A DNA stretch of 64,000 nt, from the NCBI RefSeq assembly GCF_014201145.1, contig NZ_JACHDP010000001.1, positions 62,001 to 126,000 of the forward strand, in the 5' to 3' direction. Position 1 is the first letter of the stretch; each line of letters opens with the position of its first letter. The notes beneath the pieces are model-generated. The model saw nothing but the letters and a program-made list of their open reading frames with translations, ran no database searches and was not told the DNA's origin. The position numbers and the translations under genes were made by a program. Shown here piece after piece: positions 24,907 through 34,655 of the stretch. This DNA comes from Micromonospora parathelypteridis (GTDB lineage Bacteria > Actinomycetota > Actinomycetes > Mycobacteriales > Micromonosporaceae).

Positions 24907-27540
24907 TCAGGGGTAGTTGGTCAGGTACACCGTCTGGTTGGCCGCGTTGGCGGTGCCGCCGACGTTGTTGATCACCCGGTTGATGGTGCCGACGCCGCCG
25001 AGCGAGACGGTCACCATGTTGGTGAACCGCACGTTCGGGTTGGTGGGCACCTCGAAGGACCGCTCCTCGACCACGGCGGGATTGACGTTGAAGTAGCTGT
25101 AGCTGCCCAGTCCCCACGCCCCGTGGCTGGTCACCGAATCCGCGACCTTGTACGCGGCGTAACCCCGGGTCGTCCCGTTCATCCAGGCGGCCTGGTTGGG
25201 CGGGTCGTACGGCAGCTCGTTCTGGTAGAAGTACGTCCGGCCACCGTTGCCGTTCCAGATGGTCTGGTACTTCTGGTAGTGCTCGACGAAGAGGCCGTAC
25301 ATGGTGACGTTGTCGCCGTTGACCGTGAGCCCGGTGTCGGCGGTGTTCAGCGTCCACCCGGTGGGTACGCCGGAGGCCGCGTGGTCGGCCCGCCACAACC
25401 ACATGTGGTCGCCGATCACGTTGTCGCTGTTGACGGTCAGCGTGTTGGTGGCCTTGCCGACGTGTGGCCCGCCGATGCGGAAGAACACGTCGTGCAGCGA
25501 GGTCGGGTTCGTGGCGTGGCTGGCGGACGAGCCGGACGGCCCGACCTCCATCAGCACCGGCGAGTTGGTCGTGCCGGCCTCGAACATGATGCCGGCGACC
25601 TTGACGCCGTCCACATCGGCCACCCGCATCCCGACGGTGCCGTTGTCGGCCTGGATGGTCGCCAGGCCGAGGCCGAGGATCACCGTGTCGGCCCGGTTCA
25701 CCTGGATCGGCTCGGTGACGTGGTGCACGCCCGGGGTGAAGAGCAGGTGCTTGCCCTGGGCGAGGGCCGCGTTGATGGTGGCGGCGCTGGTGCCGGTCTG
25801 GACGACGAAGAACTGCGACAGCGAGATGGACGAGCCGGCCGGGGTCTTGTTGTACCAGCTGGTGCCGGTCGAGTTGGTGCGCAGCGCCGGCACGAAGACC
25901 CGGTACTCACCGGTGCCGTCGACGTAGAGGAACGGCTTCTCCCGCACCTGCGGGGTCTGGCCGATGACGGTGTGCGACGGGTTGGGGAAGCTCGGCGCCG
26001 GCGCGCCGACGACGCCCTGGAAGACCATGTTCCACACCGAGCCGGTCCAGCCGTTGCCGAACTCGCTGTTGCGGGAGTACCACTGCTGCTGGGAGCCGGA
26101 GACGACCAGCCCGTCGATGCGGGTGTCGGCCAGCAGGCCACCACTGGACCAGCCGTCGCCGCCGTTCCAGAGCTGGATCTGGTTCTGCGCGCCCCGCAGG
26201 TGCATCCGCCGGTACGGCGCGGCCTGGGACACCGCCCAGCGCTCCACGGTCTGCCCGGCGGGCAGGGTGACCGAGAGGTTCTCGGCGGCCCGCCAGAAGT
26301 TCTGGGTGGCGTTGCCGCCCATCCAGAAGGCCTCGGCGCGGACGTGGCCGTTGAGGTTGACGTCGTCCGGGCTCATCCCGAGCCCGGCGACCTGGGTGAA
26401 GAAGCCGAGGTTGACGTCGGCGGTGTAGGTGCCGGGCTTGAACAGCACCGAGTAGCGCTGCGGGCCGAACTGGTTGGTCTCCTGCTGGGTGAAGAGGGTG
26501 TTCAGTCGACTCTGGATGGTCGACGTCGGGGTGCTCGGGTCGAAGACGAACGTGTTCGGCCCGAGGTTGGGGTTGTACGGGTCGGTCGTGCCGACCGGGG
26601 GCTCGCTGGTCCCGCCGGTCGTGTTCACCGCCAGCTCCCACAGCGAGTAGCCGTAGGCGGTGCCCCGGGCGGTGCCGTACATCCGCAGGTAGCGGCCAGT
26701 GCCGGAGACGGTGAGGGACTGTGTCCCACCGGTGCCGGTGGTCGTCGAGTAGATGCTGGTCCAGGTGGACCCGTCGGCCGAGGTCTGGAGCTGGAAGGCC
26801 CGGGCGTACGCGGCCTCCCAGGTGAGCACCACCCGGCAGATCGTCCGGGTGCTGCCGAGGTCGACGCGCAGCCACTGTGGGTCGCTGGCGGCGCTGGCCC
26901 ACCTGGTGCCCGGGTTGCCGTCGACCGCGGCGGACGCCGCGAGGCCGGCGTCCTGGTTGGACGAGGCGGTCGCCGGGCTGCCCTGCGCGACGTTGGTGCT
27001 GCCGCAGGTCGGTGTGGTGCCGCCGGTCTCGCCGTAGACCTGGAACTCCCAGAGCGAGTAGCCGTAGCCGGTGCCCCGGGCGGTGCCGTTCATCCGTACG
27101 TAGCGGCCGGCACCGGTGACGGTGAGGTTCTGGGTGCCGCCGGTACCGGTGGTCGTCGAGTAGATGGTGGTCCAGGTGGCGCCGTCGTCGGAGGTCTGGA
27201 GCTGGAAGGCCCGACCGTAGGCGCCCTCCCAGAGCAGGTTCACCTGGCTGATGGTGGCCCGGGAGCCCAGGTCGACCTGGAGCCACTGCGGGTCGCTGAA
27301 CGCGCTGGCCCAGCGTGTGCCGGTGTTGCCGTCGACGGCGGCAGCGGCCGGGGTGCCGGCGTTCTCGGTGGACGAGGCGGTGGCGGGGCGGCCCTGGGAG
27401 AGCAGGGTGGGCGCGGCCTGCGCGGGTGTGGTGGCGCCGGTCGGGCTGAGCGCCGCGACCAGGGCCACGGTGAGCCCGACGAGCAGGTGCCGGACGGCCC
27501 GCCGGGGACGCGGACGTGCGGATGTTGCATGAGATGTCAT
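24907..27540 (-). CDS. Secreted CBM32-CBM32-beta-helix enzyme, GH55-like beta-1,3-glucanase candidate
   Basis: 877 residues. A Sec signal ends near residue 43 (TTPAQAA). Two F5/8-type-C (CBM32) domains follow at ~45-170 and ~180-315; they are near repeats of each other (both have WLQVDLGS/WLRVDLGS, AFQLQTS, IYSTTTGTGGTQ and GYGYSLWE). The remaining ~550 residues are a tandem right-handed beta helix (YSVLFKPGTYTADV, KHLLFTPGVHHVTEPIQV, GDHMWLWRADHA) as in GH55 and pectate-lyase-superfamily enzymes. The neighbouring sugar importer and GH1 beta-glucosidase make beta-1,3-glucan the best substrate guess. Upstream lie a LacI-type palindrome and an AT-rich dyad. Confidence 0.75.
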   Translation of the reverse strand: MTSHATSARPRPRRAVRHLLVGLTVALVAALSPTGATTPAQAAPTLLSQGRPATASSTENAGTPAAAAVDGNTGTRWASAFSDPQWLQVDLGSRATISQVNLLWEGAYGRAFQLQTSDDGATWTTIYSTTTGTGGTQNLTVTGAGRYVRMNGTARGTGYGYSLWEFQVYGETGGTTPTCGSTNVAQGSPATASSNQDAGLAASAAVDGNPGTRWASAASDPQWLRVDLGSTRTICRVVLTWEAAYARAFQLQTSADGSTWTSIYSTTTGTGGTQSLTVSGTGRYLRMYGTARGTAYGYSLWELAVNTTGGTSEPPVGTTDPYNPNLGPNTFVFDPSTPTSTIQSRLNTLFTQQETNQFGPQRYSVLFKPGTYTADVNLGFFTQVAGLGMSPDDVNLNGHVRAEAFWMGGNATQNFWRAAENLSVTLPAGQTVERWAVSQAAPYRRMHLRGAQNQIQLWNGGDGWSSGGLLADTRIDGLVVSGSQQQWYSRNSEFGNGWTGSVWNMVFQGVVGAPAPSFPNPSHTVIGQTPQVREKPFLYVDGTGEYRVFVPALRTNSTGTSWYNKTPAGSSISLSQFFVVQTGTSAATINAALAQGKHLLFTPGVHHVTEPIQVNRADTVILGLGLATIQADNGTVGMRVADVDGVKVAGIMFEAGTTNSPVLMEVGPSGSSASHATNPTSLHDVFFRIGGPHVGKATNTLTVNSDNVIGDHMWLWRADHAASGVPTGWTLNTADTGLTVNGDNVTMYGLFVEHYQKYQTIWNGNGGRTYFYQNELPYDPPNQAAWMNGTTRGYAAYKVADSVTSHGAWGLGSYSYFNVNPAVVEERSFEVPTNPNVRFTNMVTVSLGGVGTINRVINNVGGTANAANQTVYLTNYP

Positions 27541-27610
27541 GACATCGCCTGTCGATAGGGGGTTACGGATGCCGCGCGGGTGGGATCGGGCTCGCCCCGT
27601 GGTGCCGTCG

Positions 27611-27657
27611 GTGGTGCCGCCGATGCGGTGCCGCCGTTCGTGGTGCCGCCGATGCGG
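27611..27657. repeat. 18-bp direct repeat, 29-bp period
   Basis: GTGGTGCCGCCGATGCGG occurs at 27611-27628 and 27640-27657, upstream of the beta-helix enzyme gene. Possibly only slippage in GC-rich DNA. Confidence 0.6.
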
Positions 27658-27669
27658 CGCCGCGGGCCG

Positions 27670-27716
27670 GAGAGCGCTCTCGTAGGAGTGTTGCGGCGAG
27701 ATTGCGGCGGCGTCAA
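27670..27716 (-). promoter_or_regulatory. Promoter with LacI/CebR-type operator for the beta-helix enzyme
   Basis: GAGAGCGCTCTC (27670-27681) is a perfect 12-bp palindrome with the CGCT centre and GAG arms of the LacI-family CebR/BglR sites. On the minus strand TTGACG (27711-27716) and AACACT (27687-27692) are 18 bp apart, placing the operator at the transcription start. Confidence 0.55.
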
Positions 27717-27727
27717 GACATCGATCT

Positions 27728-27740
27728 ATAACTTCGTTAT
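27728..27740. promoter_or_regulatory. AT-rich dyad, ROK operator candidate
   Basis: ATAAC-TTC-GTTAT lies in an AT-rich island (about 27720-27770) between the beta-helix enzyme and ROK genes. It is upstream of the enzyme promoter and may bind the ROK protein. Confidence 0.4.
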
Positions 27741-27795
27741 TTATCCCGAGGATTCTTTTTGTGTAATTCGCCGTCGGCGGTGCCGTCGTTCCCGC

Positions 27796-28995
27796 TCAGC
27801 GGCGGACGCCACCCTCGGTGAGGAAGCGGGCGATCGGCAGCGTGGCGGCGCCGAGCGCCACCGCGTCCACGCCGAGTCGACACAGCTCGATCGACGCCTG
27901 CTCGTACGGCTGGCGCAGCGCCTGCCGTCCGGCGGCCTCCCGGACGGCAGGCAGCAGGTCGCCCAGCGCCATCGCCGCCCAGCCACCGAGCACCACCCGC
28001 TCCGGGTTGAACAGGTTGATCAGGTTGGCCACCCCGGCGCCGAGGTAGCCGGCGGTGTCGTCCAGCACCCGCCGGGCGGTGGCAGAGGTCTCGGCGGCGG
28101 TGACCAGCGCGGCGATCTGGGACTCCTCGTCCTCGCCCGGGACCGGTCGACCCCGGCGCGCCTCCCGGTACCGGTCGATGATCGCCTCCGCGCCCACGTA
28201 CGCCTCCAGGCAGCCGCGCGCGCCGCACCGGCAGGCCCGCCCGCCGTACACGAGGGTGGTGTGTCCCCACTCCCCCGCGCTGCTGGACGCGCCCCGGTAG
28301 GTCGCGCCGTTGGTGACCACCGACGCGCCCACGCCGGAGCCGACCAGCGCGAAGACGGCGTGCCGGGCGCCGCGGCCGGCGCCGAACCACATCTCGGCCT
28401 GGCCGAGGGTCTTCGCGCCGTTGTCGATGTGCAGCGGCAGATCGGTGCCGGCGCCGATCAGGCGCTCCAGCGGCACCCGGTCCCAGCCGAGGGCCTGGGC
28501 GTGCACGACGGCCTCGGTGCCCTGCTCGACCACCCCCGAGACGCCGATGCCGACGCCGAGCACGTCACCGGGGGCCACCCCGGCCTGACCCGTGACCGCG
28601 TCGATTCCGGCCAGCACGTGCCCGGCCACCAGGTGCGGCTCGGTACGGGCCGGGTCGAGCGGGTACTCGATGCTGGCCAGCAGGGTCATCGCGAAGTCGA
28701 ACAACTCCACCCGGACCCGGGTCTCGCCGACGTCCACGCCGACCACGAAGGCGAAGCGGGGCGCGATCCGCAACAGCATGCTGGGCCGGCCACCGTCGGA
28801 CTCGGCAGCCCCGGCCTCGGCGACCAGCCCTTCGTCGATCAGGTCGGCCACCACGTTGCTGACCGCCGGCTGACTCAGCCCGGTGCTGCGCACCAGGTCC
28901 TGCCGAGTGAGCGGGCCGTCGAGGAAGAGCTTGGTCAGCAGTGCGGACCGGTTACGCAACCGCACGCTGCGGTTGGTGGCACGCGCCAGCTCCAC
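27796..28995 (-). CDS. ROK family transcriptional repressor
   Basis: 399 residues, GTG start. Residues ~15-80 form a winged helix (LTRQDLVRSTGLSQPAVSNV). The ROK kinase-like part follows: VVGVDVGETRVRVELFD (ATP-site-like), GVGIGVSGVV, LPLHIDNGAKT, and the zinc motif GHTTLVYGG with CRCGARGCLE. It lies between the beta-helix enzyme and the divergent sugar importer, so it probably represses these in the absence of a beta-glucoside or glucose-type ligand. Confidence 0.93.
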   Translation of the reverse strand: MELARATNRSVRLRNRSALLTKLFLDGPLTRQDLVRSTGLSQPAVSNVVADLIDEGLVAEAGAAESDGGRPSMLLRIAPRFAFVVGVDVGETRVRVELFDFAMTLLASIEYPLDPARTEPHLVAGHVLAGIDAVTGQAGVAPGDVLGVGIGVSGVVEQGTEAVVHAQALGWDRVPLERLIGAGTDLPLHIDNGAKTLGQAEMWFGAGRGARHAVFALVGSGVGASVVTNGATYRGASSSAGEWGHTTLVYGGRACRCGARGCLEAYVGAEAIIDRYREARRGRPVPGEDEESQIAALVTAAETSATARRVLDDTAGYLGAGVANLINLFNPERVVLGGWAAMALGDLLPAVREAAGRQALRQPYEQASIELCRLGVDAVALGAATLPIARFLTEGGVRR

Positions 28996-29046
28996 TCGTC
29001 ACCTCGTTCCCGTCGGCCGTTCGAGGCGACTGTAACCGCCTCGTGC

Positions 29047-29091
29047 TTGACGACCCACCGACCAGCCACTTTAATGACGACATAATTTAAG
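29047..29091 (+). promoter_or_regulatory. Promoter and ROK operator of the sugar importer operon
   Basis: TTGACG (29047-29052) and TTTAAT (29070-29075) are 17 bp apart, a clear sigma-70-type promoter. An imperfect dyad (29069-29091; outer arms CTTTAAT and ATTTAAG) overlaps the -10, as expected of a repressor site. About 140 nt of leader follow. Confidence 0.6.
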
Positions 29092-29232
29092 CCGTGATGT
29101 AACTCCCGGGAAACGCCGACGGACCCCGACGGCGCACCCCCGAACCCTGTCCGCAGCCGGCCGCCCGTCGTCCCCGACCCCTATCGGCGACGGAGGTCGG
29201 CGGACCCCCACCACGCACCGGAAGGGCTGACC

Positions 29233-30531
29233 GTGTCGAGACGACACCTCGGGATATTCACCGCCGCCGTACTGGCCGCCGCCTCACTGACGGCCTGTGG
29301 CGGCTCCGGCGACGACTCCGCCGACGCACCCAAGACGCTCACCTACTGGGCCAGCAACCAGGGCGCCAGCCTGGAGGCCGACAAGACGATCCTCCAGCCG
29401 GAGCTGGACAAGTTCGAGAAGCAGACCGGGATCAAGGTCACCGTCGAGGTGGTCCCCTGGTCGGACCTGCTCAACCGCCTGCTCGCCGCCGCCACCTCCG
29501 GCAAGGGCCCGGACGTGGTCAACATCGGCAACACCTGGTCGGCGTCCCTGCAGGCCACCGGCGCCCTTGTCGAGTTCGACGACGCCGCGCTGCAGGCCGT
29601 CGGCGGCAAGGACCGGATCGTGCCCGCCGCGCTCGCCGCCGCCGGCGCCCCCGGCAAGCCGCCGGCCGCCGTGCCGCTCTACAGCATGGCGTACAGCCTG
29701 TACTACAACAAGAAGTCGTTCGCCGACGCCGGCATCACCGCGCCGCCGACCACCTGGGAGCAGCTCGCCGAGTACGGCAAGAAGCTCAGCACCGGCGGCA
29801 AGTGGGGCCTGGCGATCGAGGGGGCCAACCCGTCGGAGAACGCCCACCACGCCTTCACCTTCAGCCAGCAGTACGGCGGTGAGTGGTTCGACTCGGCCGG
29901 CAAGCCGACCTTCGACACCCCGCAGAACGTCTCGGCGATCAAGCGCTACATCGACTTCATGGCCGCCGACAAGATCACCAACCCGAGCAACGCCGAGTAC
30001 GCGCAGAACCAGTCGGTCTCCGACTTCGCCAACGGCAAGGCCGCCATGCTGCTGTGGCAGTCCGCCGGGTCGAACCTGAAGACGCAGAACATGCCCGCCG
30101 ACGCGTACGGGGTTGCCCCGGTGCCGTTCCTGGCCAGCCCGCCGGCCGGCGGCAAGAAGGTCAACAGCATGGTCGCCGGCATCAACATGGCGGTCTTCAA
30201 GCACACCAAGAACAAGGACGGCGCGCTGAGCTTCGTGAAGTTCATGACCAGCGACGAGGAGCAGACGATCCTCAACAAGACGTACGGCTCGCTGCCAGCG
30301 GTGAAGACCGCGGGCTCCGACCCGGCGTTCAGCGCCACCGAGCAGAAGAACATCCAGGAGACCCTGGTCAACACCGCGGCCCCGCTGCCGCAGGTGCCCG
30401 AGGAGAGCACCTTCGAGACCCTGGTCGGCACCGCGATGAAGGAGCTGTTCGCGGACGCGGCCAGCGGCAAGCCGGTCACCGAGGCGTCGGTGAAGGCGAA
30501 GCTGACCGACGCGCAGCAGAAGATGCGCTGA
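29233..30531 (+). CDS. Sugar ABC transporter substrate-binding lipoprotein
   Basis: 432 residues, GTG start with GGAAGG upstream. The signal ends in the lipobox LTAC (Cys ~22), so it is lipid-anchored outside the membrane. TLTYWASNQG, KGPDVVNIGNTW and YNKKSFADAGITAPPTTWEQ are family-1 solute-binding features. First gene of a binding protein-permease-permease-beta-glucosidase operon; no ATPase gene is present, so a shared MsiK-type ATPase is expected. Likely ligand: beta-glucan oligosaccharides. Confidence 0.92.
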   Translation: MSRRHLGIFTAAVLAAASLTACGGSGDDSADAPKTLTYWASNQGASLEADKTILQPELDKFEKQTGIKVTVEVVPWSDLLNRLLAAATSGKGPDVVNIGNTWSASLQATGALVEFDDAALQAVGGKDRIVPAALAAAGAPGKPPAAVPLYSMAYSLYYNKKSFADAGITAPPTTWEQLAEYGKKLSTGGKWGLAIEGANPSENAHHAFTFSQQYGGEWFDSAGKPTFDTPQNVSAIKRYIDFMAADKITNPSNAEYAQNQSVSDFANGKAAMLLWQSAGSNLKTQNMPADAYGVAPVPFLASPPAGGKKVNSMVAGINMAVFKHTKNKDGALSFVKFMTSDEEQTILNKTYGSLPAVKTAGSDPAFSATEQKNIQETLVNTAAPLPQVPEESTFETLVGTAMKELFADAASGKPVTEASVKAKLTDAQQKMR

Positions 30532-30601
30532 CCCAGGCGTCACCGGTGGCCGTGGTCGGGCGCTGAGCCCGGGCACGGCCACCGACTCCGAGAGGACCCC
30601 G

Positions 30602-31594
30602 ATGGCAACCAGCACTACCGCGCCGGACGCCGACCGACGCGAACCCCGGTCCGGGTCACCGGCCCGGAGGCCGGCCCGCCGGCCCCGCGGCCCCCGCCGC
30701 TCGCTCCTGCCGTATCTGCTGCTCGCGCCGGCCGTCGTGCTGGAACTCGCCATCCACGTGATCCCGATGGTGGTCGGGGTCTGGATGAGCCTGCTGGAGC
30801 TGACCCAGTTCCACATCCGCGACTGGTCCACCGCGCCCTTCGTCGGGTGGGAGAACTACCGGGCGACGCTCGACCTGAACAGCGCCGCCGGCAAGGAACT
30901 GCTGCACTCGTTCTGGGTCACGCTGGTCTACAGCGTGCTCTCGGTCGGGTTCGCCTGGCTGCTCGGCATCTCGGCGGCAGTCGTCCTGCAACGGCCGTTC
31001 CGCGGGCGGGCGATCCTGCGGGCGCTGTTCCTCACCCCCTACGCGCTGCCGGTCTACGCCGCGGTGATCACCTGGAGCTTCCTGCTGCAACGTGACACCG
31101 GCCTGGTCAACCACGTCCTCGTCGACCAGCTCGGGCTGCTCAACGAGCGGCCGTTCTGGCTGATCGGCGACAACAGCTTCTGGTCGCTGCTGGTGGTGTC
31201 GGTGTGGCGCAACTGGCCGTTCGCGTTCCTCTGCCTGATGGCCGGCCTGCAGAACGTGCCCGGCGAGATGTACGAGGCCGCCGCGATCGACGGCGCCGGG
31301 TTCTGGCGCCGGCTGCGCTCGGTGACCCTGCCGATGCTGCGGCCGGTGAACCTGGTGCTGCTGCTGGTGCTGTTCCTGTGGACCTTCAACGACTTCAACA
31401 CCCCGTTCGTGCTCTTCGGCGGCTCCGCGCCGGAGCAGGCCGACCTCATCTCCATCCACATCTACCGCAGCTCCTTCAAGACCTGGGACTTCGGCTCCGG
31501 CTCGGCGATGTCGGTGGCGCTGCTGCTGTTCCTGCTGATCGTCTCGGCCGCGTACCTGCTGATCACCAACCGACGGAGGGACGACCATGCGTGA
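30602..31594 (+). CDS. Sugar ABC transporter permease (MalF type)
   Basis: 330 residues, six membrane segments after a basic Pro/Arg-rich N terminus. The EAA loop YEAAAIDGAGFWRRLRSVTLP contacts the ATPase. Start ATG 30602 with GAGAGGA. It overlaps the next permease by 8 bp. Confidence 0.93.
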   Translation: MATSTTAPDADRREPRSGSPARRPARRPRGPRRSLLPYLLLAPAVVLELAIHVIPMVVGVWMSLLELTQFHIRDWSTAPFVGWENYRATLDLNSAAGKELLHSFWVTLVYSVLSVGFAWLLGISAAVVLQRPFRGRAILRALFLTPYALPVYAAVITWSFLLQRDTGLVNHVLVDQLGLLNERPFWLIGDNSFWSLLVVSVWRNWPFAFLCLMAGLQNVPGEMYEAAAIDGAGFWRRLRSVTLPMLRPVNLVLLLVLFLWTFNDFNTPFVLFGGSAPEQADLISIHIYRSSFKTWDFGSGSAMSVALLLFLLIVSAAYLLITNRRRDDHA

Positions 31595-32426
31595 GACCGC
31601 CGGTGAGCGCTGGGGCCGGCGCATCGTGCTGACCCTGCTCGCCCTCTTCGTCCTCATCCCGCTCTACGTGATGGTCACCTCCGCGGCGAAGCCGTTGCAG
31701 GACGTGCAGAACGGTTTCACCTGGTGGCCCAGCCGGCCCACCCTGCAGCCGTTCGTGGACATGTGGAGCACCGTGCCGCTGGCCCGGTACCTGGTGAACA
31801 GCCTGGTGGTGTCGAGCATCGCGGCGGTCTGCTCGGTGGCGGTGGCCATCTTCGCCGCCTTCGCGGTCAGCCGGTACCGGTTCCGCGGCCGGGGTGTCTT
31901 CTCGGTGACGGTGCTGTCCACCCAGATGTTCCCCGGCATCCTGTTCCTGCTGCCGCTGTTCCTCATCTACGTCAACCTCGGCAACGCCACCGGCATCGAG
32001 CTGTACGCCAGCCGTACCGGCCTGGTGATCACGTACCTGACCTTCTCGCTGCCGTTCTCGATCTGGATGCTGGTCGGCTACTTCGACTCGATCCCCCGTG
32101 GACTGGACGAGGCGGCGCAGGTCGACGGGGCCGGGCCGCTGCGCATCCTGTTCCGGGTCATCCTGCCGGCCGCCGTGCCCGGCGTCGTCGCGGTCACCGT
32201 GTACGCGTTCATGACCGCCTGGGGCGAGGTGCTCTTCGCCTCGGTGATGACCGACGAGGGCAGCCGCACCCTGGCCGTCGGCCTGCAGGGCTACTCCACC
32301 CAGTTCAACGTCTACTGGAACCAGATCATGGCCGCCTCGCTGGTGGTCAGCATCCCGGTCGTCATCGGGTTCCTGGCCCTGCAGCGCTACTTCGTCGCCG
32401 GCCTCACCGCCGGCGCGGTCAAGTGA
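31587..32426 (+). CDS. Sugar ABC transporter permease (MalG type)
   Basis: 279 residues, six membrane segments; the EAA loop is [26 protein letters not shown]-like [16 protein letters not shown] near the N terminus is typical of MalG-type permeases. Translationally coupled to the preceding permease (8-bp overlap). Confidence 0.93.
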   Translation: MRETAGERWGRRIVLTLLALFVLIPLYVMVTSAAKPLQDVQNGFTWWPSRPTLQPFVDMWSTVPLARYLVNSLVVSSIAAVCSVAVAIFAAFAVSRYRFRGRGVFSVTVLSTQMFPGILFLLPLFLIYVNLGNATGIELYASRTGLVITYLTFSLPFSIWMLVGYFDSIPRGLDEAAQVDGAGPLRILFRVILPAAVPGVVAVTVYAFMTAWGEVLFASVMTDEGSRTLAVGLQGYSTQFNVYWNQIMAASLVVSIPVVIGFLALQRYFVAGLTAGAVK

Positions 32427-32455
32427 GTCATCCAACCCCAGAGGAGAACCTTCCC

Positions 32456-33832
32456 GTGCCCGACCTGTCCAAGCTGCCACCGGACTTCCTCTGGGGTGTC
32501 GCCACGGCGGCGTACCAGATCGAGGGGGCCGTCGACGTCGACGGCCGGGCGCCGTCCATCTGGGACACCTTCTCGGCGACCCCCGGCAACGTCGACAACG
32601 GCGACACCGGCGCGGTGGCATGCGATCACTACCACCGGTGGCCGGAGGACCTGGCGCTGCTGCGCCGGCTCGGCGTGGACGCGTACCGCTTCTCGGTGGC
32701 CTGGCCCCGGGTGATGCCCGACGGCGTCGGGCGGGTCAACCCCGCCGGGCTGGACTTCTACGACCGGCTCGTGGACACCCTGCTCGCCGACGGGATCCGG
32801 CCGTTCGTCACGCTCTACCACTGGGATCTGCCGCAGGCCCTGCAGGACCGGGGCGGCTGGCCGGAGCGTGCCACCGCCGAGGCGTTCGCCGACTACGCGG
32901 GGGTTGTCGCCGCCCGCCTCGGCGACCGGGTGGCCGACTGGAGCACCGTCAACGAACCACTCTGCGTGTCCTGGATCGGGCACCTGGAGGGCAAGATGGC
33001 CCCCGGCGACCGGGATCTGACCCGCGCGGTGCACACCTCGCACCACGTGCTGCTCGGGCACGGTCTGGCCACCCAGGCGGTCCGGGCCAACGCGGCCCGG
33101 CCGGCGTCGATCGGGCTGGTGCTCAACCTCAGCCCGATCGAGGCGGCGACCGACCGGCCGGAGGATGTCGCGGCTGCCCGACGGGCGGACGGGCACGTCA
33201 ACCGGTGGTGGCTGGACCCGATCCACGGGCGCGGCTACCCCGCCGACATGATCGCCACCTACGGGGTCGAGCCGCCGGTACGCGGCGACGACCTGACGGT
33301 GATCGCCACGCCCACCGACTACCTCGGGGTGAACTACTACTTCCGGCAACTGGTGGTGGACGACCCGACCGGCGCGGCGCCGTACGCCCGGCAGGTGCCG
33401 GTGCCCGGATCGGTGGAGACCGCGATGGGTTGGGAGAACTACCCGCCCGGGCTGGAGCGGCTGCTGGTCGACGTGCACGAGGAGTACCGGCCGGGCCGGA
33501 TCATCGTCACCGAGAGCGGCTCGGCGTGGCAGGACGAGGTCACCGCGGACGGCACGGTGGAGGACAAGGAGCGCACCGACCATCTGGAGCAGCACCTGGC
33601 CGCCTGCGCGTCGGCGGTGGCCCGGGGGGTGCCGCTGGACGGCTACTTCGTCTGGTCGCTGCTGGACAACTTCGAGTGGGCGTACGGCTACGACAAGCGC
33701 TTCGGGCTGGTGCACGTCGACTACGCCACCCAGCGCCGGACGGTGAAGGCGAGCGGTCTGCGTTACGCCGAGCTGATCCGCGCCCATCAGCGTCTCGCCG
33801 GGGCGACCGGCTCCGCCACGCAGGTGGCCTGA
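32456..33832 (+). CDS. Beta-glucosidase, GH1
   Basis: 458 residues from GTG 32456 with GAGGAG upstream. [19 protein letters not shown] and [14 protein letters not shown] open the TIM barrel; STVNEPL carries the acid/base Glu and IVTESGSAW the nucleophile Glu; [20 protein letters not shown] is the aglycone-site block. It has no signal peptide, so it hydrolyses imported beta-oligosaccharides in the cytoplasm, completing the pathway begun by the secreted beta-helix enzyme. Last gene of the operon, followed by a terminator. Confidence 0.95.
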   Translation: MPDLSKLPPDFLWGVATAAYQIEGAVDVDGRAPSIWDTFSATPGNVDNGDTGAVACDHYHRWPEDLALLRRLGVDAYRFSVAWPRVMPDGVGRVNPAGLDFYDRLVDTLLADGIRPFVTLYHWDLPQALQDRGGWPERATAEAFADYAGVVAARLGDRVADWSTVNEPLCVSWIGHLEGKMAPGDRDLTRAVHTSHHVLLGHGLATQAVRANAARPASIGLVLNLSPIEAATDRPEDVAAARRADGHVNRWWLDPIHGRGYPADMIATYGVEPPVRGDDLTVIATPTDYLGVNYYFRQLVVDDPTGAAPYARQVPVPGSVETAMGWENYPPGLERLLVDVHEEYRPGRIIVTESGSAWQDEVTADGTVEDKERTDHLEQHLAACASAVARGVPLDGYFVWSLLDNFEWAYGYDKRFGLVHVDYATQRRTVKASGLRYAELIRAHQRLAGATGSATQVA

Positions 33833-33849
33833 ACGGGGGCGGTGAGGCC

Positions 33850-33888
33850 GGCCGCCCGGGGTGTTGCGTAGGCGACCCCCGGGCGGCC
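33850..33888 (+). terminator. Rho-independent terminator of the sugar operon
   Basis: GGCCGCCCGGGG (33850-33861) and CCCCGGGCGGCC (33877-33888) are perfect arms around a 15-nt loop, followed by a pyrimidine-rich GTTCTCTTCT. Confidence 0.85.
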
Positions 33889-33931
33889 GTTCTCTTCTAC
33901 GGAACGCCCAGTTGCCGCCGCCCTGAGCGGT

Positions 33932-33937
33932 TAGCCT
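33932..33937 (+). promoter_or_regulatory. -10 of leaderless TMEM175-like gene
   Basis: TAGCCT ends 6 nt before ATG 33944; TTGCCG (33912-33917) is a poor, closely spaced -35. No ribosome site. Confidence 0.4.
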
Positions 33938-33943
33938 TCCCCA

Positions 33944-34612
33944 ATGGCCGAAGCCCCCGACGAGGTCGCCGATCGCGGCACCGGCTCACGCCTGTCCAGC
34001 ACCGACCGGATGACCGCGTTCAGCGACGGCGTGTTCGCCATCGTGATCACCCTGCTGGTGCTCGACCTGCGGGTGCCGGAGTTCCACGAGGGCGAGCTGC
34101 TGGCGGGGCTGCGCGGCGAAGGCGCCTCCTACCTGGCGTTCGTCGTGTCGTTCGTCTACATCGGGGTGCTCTGGCTCAACCACCACGCGCTGCTCAGGCT
34201 GATCCGCGCGACGACCCTCACCCTGAGCTGGATCAACCTCGCGGTCCTCTTCGGCGCGGTGATCATTCCGTTCCCCACCGCGGTGCTGGCGTCCGCGCTC
34301 ACCCACGGGGACACCGCCGACCAGCGCGCGGGCGTCGCCCTGTACGCGTTGGCGGCCGCGCTGATGTCGGCACCGTGGCTGGTGTTCTTCGGCTACCTGC
34401 ACCGCCACCCCGAGCTGCTTGATCGTGGGGTCAGCCCTCAGCATGTCCGGACGCAACGGCTGCGACCGGTCACCGGCCTGGTCCTGTACGGGTTGAGCGG
34501 CCTGCTCGGCTGGTTCGTCAACCCGGTGCTGGGCCTGATCGGCATCATCGTCATGATCGCCTATCACGCGGTGACCAGCGAGGGGTTGCGGCGGCGGGGC
34601 GCGCGGCGCTGA
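33944..34612 (+). CDS. TMEM175 (DUF1211) family potassium channel-like protein
   Basis: 222 residues, six membrane segments. RMTAFSDGVFAIVITLLVLD contains the FSDGVFAI filter motif of the family, and LNHHALLRL is the next conserved block. Bacterial members are tetrameric leak K channels. No partner genes. Confidence 0.9.
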   Translation: MAEAPDEVADRGTGSRLSSTDRMTAFSDGVFAIVITLLVLDLRVPEFHEGELLAGLRGEGASYLAFVVSFVYIGVLWLNHHALLRLIRATTLTLSWINLAVLFGAVIIPFPTAVLASALTHGDTADQRAGVALYALAAALMSAPWLVFFGYLHRHPELLDRGVSPQHVRTQRLRPVTGLVLYGLSGLLGWFVNPVLGLIGIIVMIAYHAVTSEGLRRRGARR

Positions 34613-34643
34613 CCGTTTTCGCCCCTGTATGTACCGGTAAAGC

Positions 34644-34649
34644 TAGTCT
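34644..34649 (+). promoter_or_regulatory. -10 of leaderless aldehyde oxidoreductase operon
   Basis: TAGTCT ends 6 nt before GTG 34656; no Shine-Dalgarno. Confidence 0.4.
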
Positions 34650-34655
34650 GGGCCG

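Noticed and set aside
27728..27740. Resemblance of ATAACTTCGTTAT to a loxP arm
   Set aside because: No second arm or spacer of the right layout and no Cre-type gene; an AT-rich operator dyad explains it better.
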